Positions 14,812 to 22,893 of a DNA stretch of 30,862 nt are shown piece after piece. The notes below the pieces were generated by a model. That model had not been told where the DNA came from. It saw only the letters and a program-made list of their open reading frames with translations, and made no database searches. Position 1 is the stretch's first letter, and every line of letters begins with the position of its first letter. The stretch is from an uncultured Eubacteriales bacterium (GTDB lineage Bacteria; Bacillota; Clostridia; Christensenellales; Borkfalkiaceae), in NCBI GenBank assembly GCA_900542935.1, contig UQPN01000024.1, forward strand, positions 1-30,862, written 5' to 3'. Position numbers and translations under genes: made by a program.

Positions 14812-15171
14812 ATGGATAGGTTGTTCGAATGTCTGGCGGCGACGTTTTGTATGTTGCCGTTTCTTGCGGACGTCATACTGCAGTTGAAAACGAAAAAAGG
14901 GTTTATTCCGCCCGTGTTCGGCGCAACGTTCGCGCTGGGCTTTTTCTTCGGCGCGCTGGCGCATGCCACGGGGCGCGGGGCGGGCGTGCCGCTCGTCTTT
15001 TATATCGCGGGCACCGTCGTCGCGTTCTGGAGCTTTGTGCTGAAAGCCGAAAAATCGGAAGAGAAAAAGGACGAAGCGCTTTACGGCGGCAATGCGGATA
15101 AGCGCGACGGCAAAGATAATAAGCCGCAGGCGGAAAACGGAAAGAACCAAAAGGCAGGGCGTGCGGCATGA
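14812..15171 (+). CDS. Small three-helix membrane protein (119 aa), function unknown
   Basis: Three hydrophobic helices are visible at about residues 4-25, 31-53 and 59-77, followed by a highly charged Lys/Glu/Asp tail (78-119). No family was recognised. GAGGTG lies upstream of the ATG. Its TGA overlaps the MATE start (ATGA, 15168-15171), so it is co-translated with the exporter and may be an accessory subunit. That role is inference from position only. Confidence 0.75.
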   Translation: MDRLFECLAATFCMLPFLADVILQLKTKKGFIPPVFGATFALGFFFGALAHATGRGAGVPLVFYIAGTVVAFWSFVLKAEKSEEKKDEALYGGNADKRDGKDNKPQAENGKNQKAGRAA

Positions 15172-16574
15172 ATAAAGATCTTACAAGCGGAAAACCGTCA
15201 AGCGTTCTGTGGAAGTTTTGTCTGCCGCTGTTCGGCAGTATCATTTTTCAGCAGTTGTACAACATTGCGGATAGCTTCGTGGCGGGGAAATTCATCGGCA
15301 ACGACGCGCTTGCCGCGGTGGGCAACAGCTACGAAATCACGTTGATTTTCATCGCGTTCGCGTTCGGCTGCAATATCGGTTGCTCCGTCGTGGTATCCAA
15401 TTTTTTCGGCGCGAAGAAGTACGGCGAAATGAAAACAAGCGTGTACACGTCGCTTATCGCGGGCGGCGTGCTGTGCGGCGTTTTAATGCTGTTCGGCTCG
15501 ATTTTCTGCGGCGGGCTGCTGCGCCTGATCAACACGCCGGAAAACATTTTCGCCGATTCGAAGTTATATCTCGATATTTACATTTACGGCTTGCCGTTCG
15601 TGTTCTTTTATAATATCGCCACCGGCATTTTCTCGGCGCTCGGCGATTCTAAAACGCCGTTTGTTTTTCTTGCCTGCTCGTCCGTTGCGAATATCGGTAT
15701 GGATATTCTGTTCGTCGCGGCGTTTAAAATGGGCGTCGCGGGCGTCGCGTGGGCAACGTTCCTCTGCCAGGGCGTCAGCTGCGTGCTTGCGGTGCTGTTC
15801 GTCGTGCTCCGTCTGAAAAAAATCGGCGCGGGCGAAAAAACGAAGCTGTTCTCGTTTGCGATTCTCGGCAAAGTGGCGGTGATCGCCGTGCCCAGTATCT
15901 TGCAGCAGAGCTTCATTTCGGTGGGCAATATCGTAATTCAGTCGGTCATCAATACGTTCGGTTCGGAAGTAATGGCGGGGTATTCCGCGGCGGTAAAACT
16001 CAACAATATGGTGGTAACTTCGCTCACTACGCTGGGCAACGGCATTTCGAATTACACCGCGCAGAATATGGGCGCGGGGAAGCACGCGCGCGTGAAGCAG
16101 GGCTTCCGTGCGGGGCTTGCCATCGTGTGGATCATCTGTGTTCCCGTCTGCGCGCTGTATCTCATCGCGGGCAAGTATCTGATGTACGCTTTTCTGGACG
16201 ACGTAAGCGGCGCGGCGCTGAAAACGGGGCTCACGTTCCTGCGGGTGATTTCGCCGTTCTATTTCGTCATCGCGGCGAAACTGGTTGCCGACGGCGTGCT
16301 GCGCGGCAGCGGCATGATGAAGCAGTTCATGATAGCCACGTTTACCGATCTGATTCTGCGCGTGGCGCTTGCCGAAGTGCTTGCGCTCACGCCGCTCGGA
16401 ACAACGGGCATCTGGATGGCATGGCCGTGCGGCTGGTGCGTTTCCGCGGTGCTTTCCATAATTTTCTATCGCGGCGGCGCGTGGAATAAAATGCCGGGCG
16501 CGGAAAACAAGGAAGAGGAAATCGTCCGCGAGGAAGAAGAGCTGGAAGAAGAAACCGAGGGCGACGGCTTGTAA
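15168..16574 (+). CDS. MATE-family multidrug exporter
   Basis: 468 aa, the usual MATE length, with 12 predicted helices in two homologous halves. The N-terminal half begins SVLWKFCLPLFGSIIFQQLYNIADSFV, which is the MATE start motif (QQLYNxxD), followed by AVGNSYEI and a conserved TPFVFLACSSVANIGMDILFV stretch. The second half repeats the pattern (AVPSILQQSFISVGNIVIQ, then GTTGIWMAWPCGW). MATE proteins export cationic drugs, dyes or metabolites against Na+ or H+ gradients in the cytoplasmic membrane. The last 30 residues are an acidic cytoplasmic tail. It is coupled to the 119-aa gene and sits opposite the LysR regulator; a terminator follows the stop. Confidence 0.93.
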   Translation: MNKDLTSGKPSSVLWKFCLPLFGSIIFQQLYNIADSFVAGKFIGNDALAAVGNSYEITLIFIAFAFGCNIGCSVVVSNFFGAKKYGEMKTSVYTSLIAGGVLCGVLMLFGSIFCGGLLRLINTPENIFADSKLYLDIYIYGLPFVFFYNIATGIFSALGDSKTPFVFLACSSVANIGMDILFVAAFKMGVAGVAWATFLCQGVSCVLAVLFVVLRLKKIGAGEKTKLFSFAILGKVAVIAVPSILQQSFISVGNIVIQSVINTFGSEVMAGYSAAVKLNNMVVTSLTTLGNGISNYTAQNMGAGKHARVKQGFRAGLAIVWIICVPVCALYLIAGKYLMYAFLDDVSGAALKTGLTFLRVISPFYFVIAAKLVADGVLRGSGMMKQFMIATFTDLILRVALAEVLALTPLGTTGIWMAWPCGWCVSAVLSIIFYRGGAWNKMPGAENKEEEIVREEEELEEETEGDGL

Positions 16575-16620
16575 AAAACAGCTTGAAAAAACAGCCTGAA
16601 AATTAAAAAAACACGTTAAA

Positions 16621-16655
16621 AATCGGCAAAAAGTTGTTATTTTTTGCCGATTTTA
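16621..16655 (+). terminator. Intrinsic terminator of the MATE operon
   Basis: AATCGGCAAAAA pairs with TTTTTTGCCGATT around a 7-base loop, followed by TTTT. It lies about 45 bases after the MATE stop. Confidence 0.85.
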
Positions 16656-16972
16656 TTGCTTAAATTGCGTTGTTTTTCAATAAAATCGAGGTAAATTTCG
16701 CCGTTTTTGATTGTGTTTCCGGCGTTTTTTACCTTGTTTTCAACGTTTTTTTCGCCGTTTCCGGGCGGATTTTTCAAGGCGTTTCCGGGCGGCGGTTCGG
16801 GCGGTGTTTTCCGTCCGGCGGGGTAGGGAGATTTTAAAAATTTTAAAAGACCGAAATTTTCCATAAAGAATCACCGTGAAAAAAAATGAACGGGAAAATT
16901 AAAAAAGAGCGGAAGAAAAAAGAAAAAACGGGGAAAATTCGATTAAAAATACGTAAAGGTAGTCGTTTTTGT
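16656..16972 (+). other. Intergenic stretch without a confident gene
   Basis: The stretch is T-rich on the plus strand with repeated CGTTTTT, CGTTTCCGGGCGG and GGCGG units. A 75-codon minus-strand frame (16637-16864) is open, but its end lies inside the terminator stem and its composition (Asn/Lys/Pro repeats) looks like an artefact of the low-complexity DNA. Nothing else was seen. Confidence 0.5.
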
Positions 16973-17001
16973 TTGCTTTAATCGCCGTTTTGATATATAA
17001 T
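16973..17001 (+). promoter_or_regulatory. Sigma-A promoter of the large lipoprotein gene
   Basis: TTGCTT (16973-16978) and a perfect TATAAT (16996-17001) are 17 bases apart. The leader is about 100 bases and contains a short stem-loop, AAATCCG/CGGATTT, at about 17040-17056. Confidence 0.82.
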
Positions 17002-17107
17002 AGAATATGCGTTAGTATCGTCGGAATATGAGTTTGCCGTAAATCCGCACGGATTTATGCCGCAGACGGATTCCGATTTACACTTTTGAAGGAGAATGAT
17101 CTTATAT

Positions 17108-19438
17108 ATGCGGAGTTTGAAGAAAAAACTTACCGTGCTTCTGGCTATGGCTACGCTTGCGTGCTCGGCGGCAACGCTCGCTTCCTGCGCTGGCAGCGAT
17201 TTCACGCCGCCCGCTCAGGCGGATACCACAAGCGACAAGGTTACTTCCAACGGCGGGTTCCTTGTGGAAACGGGGGATTACGTATACTTTATCAACGGCG
17301 CGGCGGAAGCTTCGGCGGATAACACCTACGGCAAAGTGCAGAAAGGCGCGCTGTATCGCATTGCGAAATCGGCGTTGAAAGCAAAATCGTACGGCGCGGC
17401 GGAGTGCGTGGTGCCTTCGCTGTTCGTGGCGCAGAATTACGACGGCGGCGTATTCATTTACGATAATTACGTGTATTTCGCTTCGCCCACCAACGAAAAG
17501 GAAAAGGACGGCACCGTTTCCACTTCCTGGCTTTCGTTCAAGAAAGTGAAGCTGGACGGAACCTCTTCGAAAAAGGAAGCGGACAAGTATCTGTTCCGTC
17601 TTTCGGACAATACGGTTTCGTACCGTTTCGTGAAGGGCGCGGACGGCGTGGTGTACTGCATGTACGTGCAAAGCAGCAACCTCTATTCGTTCAACACGGA
17701 TACGGGCGTTACCACGCTTTTGGTGAAAGGCGCCGAGAATTATTATTTCGATACCGAAAACCTTGAAAACGGCAGCGTGTACTATCTGATGAAAGTGCCC
17801 ACCGCGATGACGGCGGACGCGGGCAAATTCGGCTACAATCAGTTGTACCGCGTTTCCCCCGAAGCCACCGCGGAAACGAACGCGGACAAAGCCGCGTATA
17901 CCGTGAAAGACGGCGCGGGCGAATATAAAGAATACGCGTTCGACAAAGCGAGCCTTGTGAAGAACAACGCGGATTTCGACGGCGGAGATATTGCGCAGTA
18001 CCCGTACGTGAACCTCGGCAGACTGGTTTTGGACGGCAGAGGCGGCATCGATCCGCAGGACGCAAAAACGACGTTCAACGACGCGGACGAGAACAACGGG
18101 CACGCTTCTTACACCTACGCGGTGCTTTCGTACAAGGGCGGCAGAGTGCTTTTTACCCGCAAGGGAAGCCTTTCCGACGATACGCCCGTATATACCTTTA
18201 AAGACGAGCAGACGAAGAGCGGCTGGAACACGGTAACGGCGAACGCCGAAAAATTATTCAGAGTGGCGGACAATTCGACGAACGCTTCGGCAAGCGCGAT
18301 TTACTACGAAACGGGCGACAACCTTGCTTATCTGTACGTTTCGAACAACTATATCTGCAGGACGGAAGTGAGTGCGGACGGTACGCTTATCGAGGACGGC
18401 GAACGGCTTGCCGAAACGGTGGCGAGTTCCGCAACGCTGTGGAAAACGGAAGGCGAATATCTGTACTATTACGGTTCGGCGGATGCCGGGAACAATCTGT
18501 ACCGCCTGAAATACGACGGCGCGGCTTCCGCTTACCGCAAGAACCTTTTGATCGGCGACGAGGACAACAGAGACGCGGAATATTCCCCCGCAAAAATTCC
18601 GGACGTGCAGTGGAACGATTCCTGGTATAAGCCCGAATTTGCGGACAATACGCTGTTCTATTGCAACGCGCAGTCGTTCGGTTCGAAGTCTTTCGACTAT
18701 ATTTATACGACGAATTTAAGCGGCAGCGGCGAAAACGGCGCGATGACGGCGGCGGAACTGAAAGCGTTGAACGAAAAGTATACTTCCGTTACGGATTATT
18801 TTTCCGACTGTGCGGATACGGGCGACGACGGCGAAAGCCTGAAACTTGCGCTGCAGTATTATTTCCGTACGGGCGAGCTGACGGCGTACGACGAATTTTT
18901 GAAAGAGGCGAAAAAGCAGGGCTATAAGGATTACTACCGCTACGGCGAATATGCGCAGGCGGAAATCGCGGCGTTCAGAAATCATACGGCGCACGGCGAA
19001 AACGATTTTGCGACGAAGTTTAAAGACGGCGACGAATATTACGATAGGGAAACTTACTTTATCAACCGCATCGGCGCGATGAAGAAATCGGACGCGGAAG
19101 CGATTGAAAAAATATGGCGCACCGATTTCGTGAAGCCGCTGCCCGATTTATCTTCCGACGATGGCGCCTGGTCTACGGCGAAAAACGTGTGGGTTTCGAT
19201 TGCCGTTGCGGCGGGTGCGATTGCGGTGATTACGGGCATTACGCTTCCCATCGTGATTTCGCATAAAAAGAAAGCCAAGCTTGCGGCAGACAGAGAAGCC
19301 ACGAGAGTGAGAAAACCGAAGATCGATACTACCGACGATAAGAGCATCGACGTGTACGCGACGGAAGAAAAGCCCGCGGAAACCGCGGCGGAAACGACGG
19401 AAAACGCCGACGGTACTGCGGAAAATAAAGAGGAATAA
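17108..19438 (+). CDS. Large lipoprotein with propeller-like repeats and a C-terminal membrane anchor
   Basis: 776 aa from the ATG at 17108, which lies 13 bases after GGAG. An ATG four codons earlier is too close to that site. Residues 1-27 are a lipoprotein signal ending in lipobox LASC (Cys27). The outer part has recurring strand units: YVYFINGA/LYRI, YVYFASP, YLFRLSDN, LYSFNTDTG, YLYYYGSADAGNNLYRL, FYCNAQSFG. These look like blades of a DUF5050-like beta-propeller. Residues about 550-690 are a helical, acidic segment. Residues about 694-717 form a transmembrane helix, followed by HKKKAK and a 55-residue acidic Glu/Thr-rich tail, so the tail should be cytoplasmic. A protein lipidated at its N-terminus and also membrane-spanning near its C-terminus is unusual. 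Function is unknown. It is monocistronic. Confidence 0.75.
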   Translation: MRSLKKKLTVLLAMATLACSAATLASCAGSDFTPPAQADTTSDKVTSNGGFLVETGDYVYFINGAAEASADNTYGKVQKGALYRIAKSALKAKSYGAAECVVPSLFVAQNYDGGVFIYDNYVYFASPTNEKEKDGTVSTSWLSFKKVKLDGTSSKKEADKYLFRLSDNTVSYRFVKGADGVVYCMYVQSSNLYSFNTDTGVTTLLVKGAENYYFDTENLENGSVYYLMKVPTAMTADAGKFGYNQLYRVSPEATAETNADKAAYTVKDGAGEYKEYAFDKASLVKNNADFDGGDIAQYPYVNLGRLVLDGRGGIDPQDAKTTFNDADENNGHASYTYAVLSYKGGRVLFTRKGSLSDDTPVYTFKDEQTKSGWNTVTANAEKLFRVADNSTNASASAIYYETGDNLAYLYVSNNYICRTEVSADGTLIEDGERLAETVASSATLWKTEGEYLYYYGSADAGNNLYRLKYDGAASAYRKNLLIGDEDNRDAEYSPAKIPDVQWNDSWYKPEFADNTLFYCNAQSFGSKSFDYIYTTNLSGSGENGAMTAAELKALNEKYTSVTDYFSDCADTGDDGESLKLALQYYFRTGELTAYDEFLKEAKKQGYKDYYRYGEYAQAEIAAFRNHTAHGENDFATKFKDGDEYYDRETYFINRIGAMKKSDAEAIEKIWRTDFVKPLPDLSSDDGAWSTAKNVWVSIAVAAGAIAVITGITLPIVISHKKKAKLAADREATRVRKPKIDTTDDKSIDVYATEEKPAETAAETTENADGTAENKEE

Positions 19439-19451
19439 GGCTTTTGATATG

Positions 19452-19485
19452 AAAAGCGTCTTGCGAAAAGCAGGGCGCTTTTTTG
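19452..19485 (+). terminator. Intrinsic terminator of the lipoprotein gene
   Basis: AAAAGCGTCTTGC pairs with GCAGGGCGCTTTT (G-U pairs allowed) around GAAAA, ending in six T, 13 bases after the stop. Confidence 0.85.
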
Positions 19486-19553
19486 CTGCCGATAAAAAAC
19501 GGTGGAATTTTTTTGACTGTATTGTTTAAAATAGCCGGTGCGAAGAAGCGGGC

Positions 19554-19680
19554 GCCCCTCATCAGTCAACGAAGTTGACAGCTTCCCCCCGAGGGGAAGC
19601 CTTGACGTAAGGCAAGGCTTCACATTTTTGCCGAAAAAAATGAAGTTCGCTGAATTTTTTTTTCAGACAAGGGGAAGCCG
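19554..19680 (-). repeat. Structured repeat, B module copy 3 (inverted)
   Basis: The reverse complement matches 12895-13022 along most of its length, including CAGCGAACTTCATTTTTTTC and GATGAGGGGC. The second hairpin is GTCAAC/GTTGAC (19565-19579) instead of CCTTGC/GCAAGG; every pair differs or is recast but stays paired. The surrounding stretch from 19486 to 19813 has no credible gene; after the repeat it becomes A-rich. Confidence 0.85.
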
Positions 19681-19813
19681 CGAAACAAGGCAAGAATTCT
19701 ATCGGTTTGCATACACTTGCCGCAAAGAGACCGAAGTTTTCTTCGGAGATAATGCGGACATTGAAAAAATGCGAAAAAAAATTATAAAAATACGAAAAAT
19801 TGCACAAAAACAG

Positions 19814-19842
19814 TTTACAAAAGAAAAAAATACTAATATAAT
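19814..19842 (+). promoter_or_regulatory. Sigma-A promoter of the acidic zinc-ribbon gene
   Basis: TTTACA (19814-19819) and a perfect TATAAT (19837-19842) are 17 bases apart, in A-rich DNA. The predicted start is near 19849. Confidence 0.8.
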
Positions 19843-19861
19843 ATAGCAAAATGCCGTTTTC

Positions 19862-19883
19862 AAATCCCGCAAGGGATTTTTTT
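19862..19883 (+). terminator. Terminator-like hairpin in the leader of the zinc-ribbon gene
   Basis: AAATCCC-GCAA-GGGATTT with a GNRA tetraloop and a following run of T. It lies between the promoter (about 13 bases after the predicted start) and the ATG at 19922. It fits an attenuator or a transcript-stabilising 5' cap. No anti-terminator pairing was worked out. Confidence 0.6.
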
Positions 19884-19921
19884 GCGGCGGATAACGAAAC
19901 GAAACAGAGGAACTTTTATTT

Positions 19922-20473
19922 ATGGCAAGATACGAATTATGCCCCAGATGTCAACTGAATTTCATCGACGCGGATAAAGAGGATTTTTGCGAAGTGTGCA
20001 GAATGGAACTGAACGGCGAAAAGACGTTTACCGATAATTTCGAAGAGGCGGATACCGAAGAAACGGAACTTTGCCCCATCTGCGGCGAAAACTATATGCG
20101 CGCAGGCGAGAAAATGTGCGACGAATGCAAGAAAAAATCGGAATACGAAGAGGACATCGAGGAAGAGGAAGAAGAGGAGGATCCAGATAAGGATGACGCC
20201 TGGAGAAGCTACCTTGACGACGATGACGCCGGCGACGATATAGGCATCGACCTCAGCGGCGAGGAGCTGGACGAGGAGGATGACGAGGAAGAGGAAGAAG
20301 AGGAAACGCAGAATTCCGACGACGATTTCGAATATGTATCGGCGGACGATTACCTCGACGACGAGGATGATGACGACGAGGACGACGAGGACGATTCGTT
20401 CGACGACGATGACGCTCCTTCGCCCAAGAGCGGCGCTTCGAAAAAACGCCGCCGTAATGACGATGATTTTTAA
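19922..20473 (+). CDS. Double zinc-ribbon protein with very acidic tail
   Basis: 183 aa. Two treble-cysteine ribbons: Cys7/Cys10 (CPRC) with Cys23/Cys26 (CEVC), and Cys51/Cys54 (CPIC) with Cys66/Cys69 (CDEC). Each probably holds one zinc. Residues 73-165 are almost wholly Glu and Asp, with only a few aromatic residues (WRSYL, FEYVS). The end turns basic (KKRRR). This charge pattern suggests disorder and binding to basic partners such as ribosomal or DNA-binding proteins, but that is inference. No family name is certain. GAGGAA lies upstream of the ATG. It is monocistronic, with a terminator downstream. Confidence 0.75.
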   Translation: MARYELCPRCQLNFIDADKEDFCEVCRMELNGEKTFTDNFEEADTEETELCPICGENYMRAGEKMCDECKKKSEYEEDIEEEEEEEDPDKDDAWRSYLDDDDAGDDIGIDLSGEELDEEDDEEEEEEETQNSDDDFEYVSADDYLDDEDDDDEDDEDDSFDDDDAPSPKSGASKKRRRNDDDF

Positions 20474-20546
20474 ACGAAGCCGATTCTGCGGCGCAATAGC
20501 CGGATTTGCGGGTGTTACGCCAAAACAATTCCATAAATAAAAACAG

Positions 20547-20588
20547 CCGACGACGGAACGATTGTAAACCATCCCGCCGTCGGTTTTT
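20547..20588. terminator. Bidirectional terminator between convergent genes
   Basis: CCGACGACGG (20547-20556) pairs with CCGCCGTCGG (20574-20583) with one mismatch. Five T follow on the plus strand, and CTGTTTTTATTT on the minus strand. It serves the zinc-ribbon gene and, from the other side, the small genes at 20632-20938. Confidence 0.85.
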
Positions 20589-20631
20589 ATTGTTTTTATT
20601 TCAGCGGCGTTGCGCCGCCGTACGCCGCGAT

Positions 20632-20760
20632 TTAAAGATCGTCGGCGTCCTGTACGGGCTTTTCTTTCGGATTCAGCGGCTTGCCCGTATAGCTGCCGTT
20701 GACGTCCGACTTCGAAGCGAGCCCGATCAGGCTTTCTACCTTTTTCGAAAGCTTTTTCAT
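20632..20760 (-). CDS. Small protein (42 aa), function unknown
   Basis: ATG at 20760 with AGGAGG 9 bases upstream. The protein begins MKKLSKKVESLIGLASKS, has a Gly/Asn turn (VNGSYTGKPLNP) and ends PVQDADDL. It is shorter than the usual ORF-calling limit. The strong ribosome site and codon use like that of the neighbours support it. It follows the 44-aa gene on the same strand, with a GC-rich hairpin (CCGCC/GGCGG) at 20780-20794 between them. Confidence 0.7.
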   Translation of the reverse strand: MKKLSKKVESLIGLASKSDVNGSYTGKPLNPKEKPVQDADDL

Positions 20761-20803
20761 GGGGAAGCCCTCCTTTCTTCCGCCGTTACGGCGGTTTTAT
20801 GCG

Positions 20804-20938
20804 TTAGTCTTCCTCTTCTTTGTGTTCGTTGGCGGAGCCTTTGCAGTTGCGGGATTTGCCGCAGCCGCCGCAGTTCTTCGTGTTGCCGGTGCGATTGTTG
20901 GTGCGTTTCTTGTTTTCGTTGTTGTTCTGATTTTTCAT
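20804..20938 (-). CDS. Small Asn-rich cysteine protein (44 aa), function unknown
   Basis: ATG at 20938 with AAGGAG 6 bases upstream. The N-terminal half is nearly all Asn, Lys, Arg and Thr. The centre holds NCGGCGKSRNC, with three cysteines that could bind a metal or be a redox site. The tail is acidic (HKEEED). It starts 52 bases after the rubrerythrin stop on the same strand, so the two may be one transcript. A function in oxidative stress or spore biology would be a guess. Confidence 0.7.
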   Translation of the reverse strand: MKNQNNNENKKRTNNRTGNTKNCGGCGKSRNCKGSANEHKEEED

Positions 20939-20990
20939 TTTTATTCTCCTTTTAAAATCGAATCTGCAAGGTAAGCGAAAATCCTTCCGG

Positions 20991-21584
20991 TCAGACGCGG
21001 TTGCCTTCGAAAGGCAGATGCAACATTACGCGCCCCTGTTCCGCGCCGCAGAGCGGGCAGGTTTTCCAGGCTTTTTCGCCGACTGCCATGTGTCCGCAAT
21101 CGCCGCATACCCAGAGTACGGGCGAATCCGCGGAAAACAGCGTGCCGTTTTTTACCGCGCCGGCAAGATAATCGAAAATGATCCGGTGAGAATCTTCTAC
21201 TTTCGCGATCAGCTTGTAAAGCGCCGCAATATCGGCAAAGCCTTCTTTTTTCGCAGTTTCGGCAAATTCGGGGTAGAGTTCCGTTTCCGCCGTTTCGTCG
21301 TTTGCGGCAAAGGCAAGCCCTTCTTCAAGCGAACCCGCATGGAAAGGATAGCCGGCTTCGATGTCGATATTCTCGCGGCTGCCCGCCTTTTCCTGTAACG
21401 TTTCGAAGAAGCGCTTGGCGTGGAACGTTTCGTTTTTTGCGATCGTTCTGATTTCGTCCGCAAGCGTTTTATAGCCTTCCTGCATCGCCTGTTTTGCGAT
21501 AAGCTGGTAGCGCATGCCCGCCTGCGATTCGCCGGCGAAGGAACGCGCTAAGTTTTTAAAGGTCTGCGTTTTTTCAAATTGCAT
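20991..21584 (-). CDS. rbr: Rubrerythrin
   Basis: 197 aa. The ferritin-like four-helix domain (about 1-145) has the diiron ligands: AGESQAGMRY with Glu19, NETFHAKRF with Glu52 and His55, and later ELYPEFAE and KVEDSHR with Glu/His. The C-terminal rubredoxin-like domain has CGDCGH and CPLCGA. Rubrerythrin reduces hydrogen peroxide in the cytoplasm of anaerobes, taking electrons through the rubredoxin iron. The start is the ATG at 21584, because GGGAGG lies 13 bases upstream. A longer frame would run back through that site. A hairpin AAGGAC/GTCCTT sits just before the ribosome site. Two small genes follow. Confidence 0.94.
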   Translation of the reverse strand: MQFEKTQTFKNLARSFAGESQAGMRYQLIAKQAMQEGYKTLADEIRTIAKNETFHAKRFFETLQEKAGSRENIDIEAGYPFHAGSLEEGLAFAANDETAETELYPEFAETAKKEGFADIAALYKLIAKVEDSHRIIFDYLAGAVKNGTLFSADSPVLWVCGDCGHMAVGEKAWKTCPLCGAEQGRVMLHLPFEGNRV

Positions 21585-21722
21585 AAAATTTTTGTTTCCT
21601 CCCTGAAAGGACTTTCGCCGTCCTTGTAACAACATTATGCAGCCGCAAAAGACAAAATATCCGCAATTTTTTTGAAATTCTGCGGAAAAACAGGGTAAAA
21701 CTGAAAAAAACTACCAAAACGC

Positions 21723-21751
21723 TTGCATTTTTTCGTGCGGCGTATTACAAT
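21723..21751 (+). promoter_or_regulatory. Promoter of the SGNH-trmL-rrf2 unit
   Basis: TTGCAT (21723-21728) and TACAAT (21746-21751) are 17 bases apart, about 55 bases before the SGNH gene. Confidence 0.75.
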
Positions 21752-21805
21752 ATTCAATGATAAAAATCGGACGTCGGAATTTGGCTTCAAAAAGGATCGG
21801 GAAAA

Positions 21806-22891
21806 ATGGATATCACGAAAATCGATAAAAATTTTGCCGCCGCGGCGGTGGAAAAAGACGGTAAAAAACGCTTTTTTCTGCCCTGTGCGCCGTTTAAATT
21901 GTACGGCGGCTTGTACGAGGCGGGCGCGGGGTTCGTGCGTATGCCGCTTGGCGTTGCGGCGGGCGTTTCCGAAGGCGTGCATTTTCTTGCTGCCAACGGC
22001 GCGGGACTTCGGCTGAACTTTACCACGAATTCCAAAACGTTGCGGCTGTATGTGCGCGAAAGTTATTTTTGCCGTATGCGGCATATGGCGTTGACGGGCA
22101 GTTCCGGTTTTATCTTATGTTCGCGCGAGGGGGCGGAAAAGAAAAGCGTTTTACGCGGCGTACTTTGCCCCGAATGGGATTTCTGCGACGAATTTGAAGT
22201 AGCCGTAAATCTCGACGGCGAGCTGCGCGATTATGTTTTGCATTTTCCGCTGTATTCGAGCGTGGCGTCGCTTGCGATCGAGCTGGACGGCGACGCGTAT
22301 CTCGGCGAGGGTACGGGGTATAAAGGCGTGCCGCCCGTACTGTATTACGGTTCTTCGATTACGCAGGGCGGGTGCGCTTCGCGTGCGGACAACTCGTACG
22401 AAGATCTGATTTGCGAGCGCACGGGCGTTGACTATATCAACCTCGGTTTTTCGGGCAACGGCAAGGCGGAGGACAATATGGCGGACTATCTGCGCGGCGT
22501 GGATTGCAGCGTATTCGTGTGCGATTACGATCATAACGCGCCTACGCCCGAATATCTTGCGGCAACGCACGAGCGGTTGTATAAACGCTACCGCGAGGTA
22601 AAAAAGGATACTCCGATTGTGTTTGTAACTCGCCCCGAATCTTCGTGCGTGAACGACGACGCGAACAAGCGCGCGGAAATTATTTACGCCACGTATGAAA
22701 AGGCTTTGAAAAAAGGCGACGAAAACGTGTATTTCGTGGACGGACGGGAATTCTTTCCCGCAGAGCTGAAACAGCGGTGCCAGGTGGACGGGTGCCACCC
22801 TACGGACCTCGGGTTTTATTTTATGGCGGATAAAATCGGCGGGGTAGTGGAGAATATACTGCATAAACGCCGGATAAAAGAGGTAGACTGA
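21806..22891 (+). CDS. SGNH/GDSL-family hydrolase with N-terminal beta domain
   Basis: 361 aa. The N-terminal half (about 1-165) is a beta-rich domain like the carbohydrate-binding jelly rolls fused to SsfX3-type esterases. The SGNH domain follows: block I YYGSSITQGGC with nucleophile Ser, block II LGFSGNG with the oxyanion Gly, block III in VCDYDHNAPTP with the Asn, and block V DGCHPTDLG with the catalytic Asp and His. Such enzymes remove acyl groups from sugars or other esters. No signal peptide is present, so it is probably cytoplasmic and may deacetylate imported oligosaccharides. The substrate is not shown. Two bases separate it from trmL, so it heads a three-gene unit. Confidence 0.82.
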   Translation: MDITKIDKNFAAAAVEKDGKKRFFLPCAPFKLYGGLYEAGAGFVRMPLGVAAGVSEGVHFLAANGAGLRLNFTTNSKTLRLYVRESYFCRMRHMALTGSSGFILCSREGAEKKSVLRGVLCPEWDFCDEFEVAVNLDGELRDYVLHFPLYSSVASLAIELDGDAYLGEGTGYKGVPPVLYYGSSITQGGCASRADNSYEDLICERTGVDYINLGFSGNGKAEDNMADYLRGVDCSVFVCDYDHNAPTPEYLAATHERLYKRYREVKKDTPIVFVTRPESSCVNDDANKRAEIIYATYEKALKKGDENVYFVDGREFFPAELKQRCQVDGCHPTDLGFYFMADKIGGVVENILHKRRIKEVD

Positions 22892-22893
22892 CA

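Noticed and set aside
16637..16864. 75-codon minus-strand frame (Asn/Lys/Pro-rich)
   Set aside because: Its 3' end falls in the MATE terminator stem, its ribosome site is weak and the DNA is low complexity. It cannot be fully excluded.
17102..18103. 333-codon minus-strand frame opposite the lipoprotein gene
   Set aside because: The plus frame has a promoter, SD, lipobox and terminator; the minus frame is Val/Arg-rich with no features.
19937..20572. 211-codon minus-strand frame opposite the zinc-ribbon gene
   Set aside because: It is the antisense of an Asp/Glu codon run, which always reads as Val/Ile/Leu-rich.
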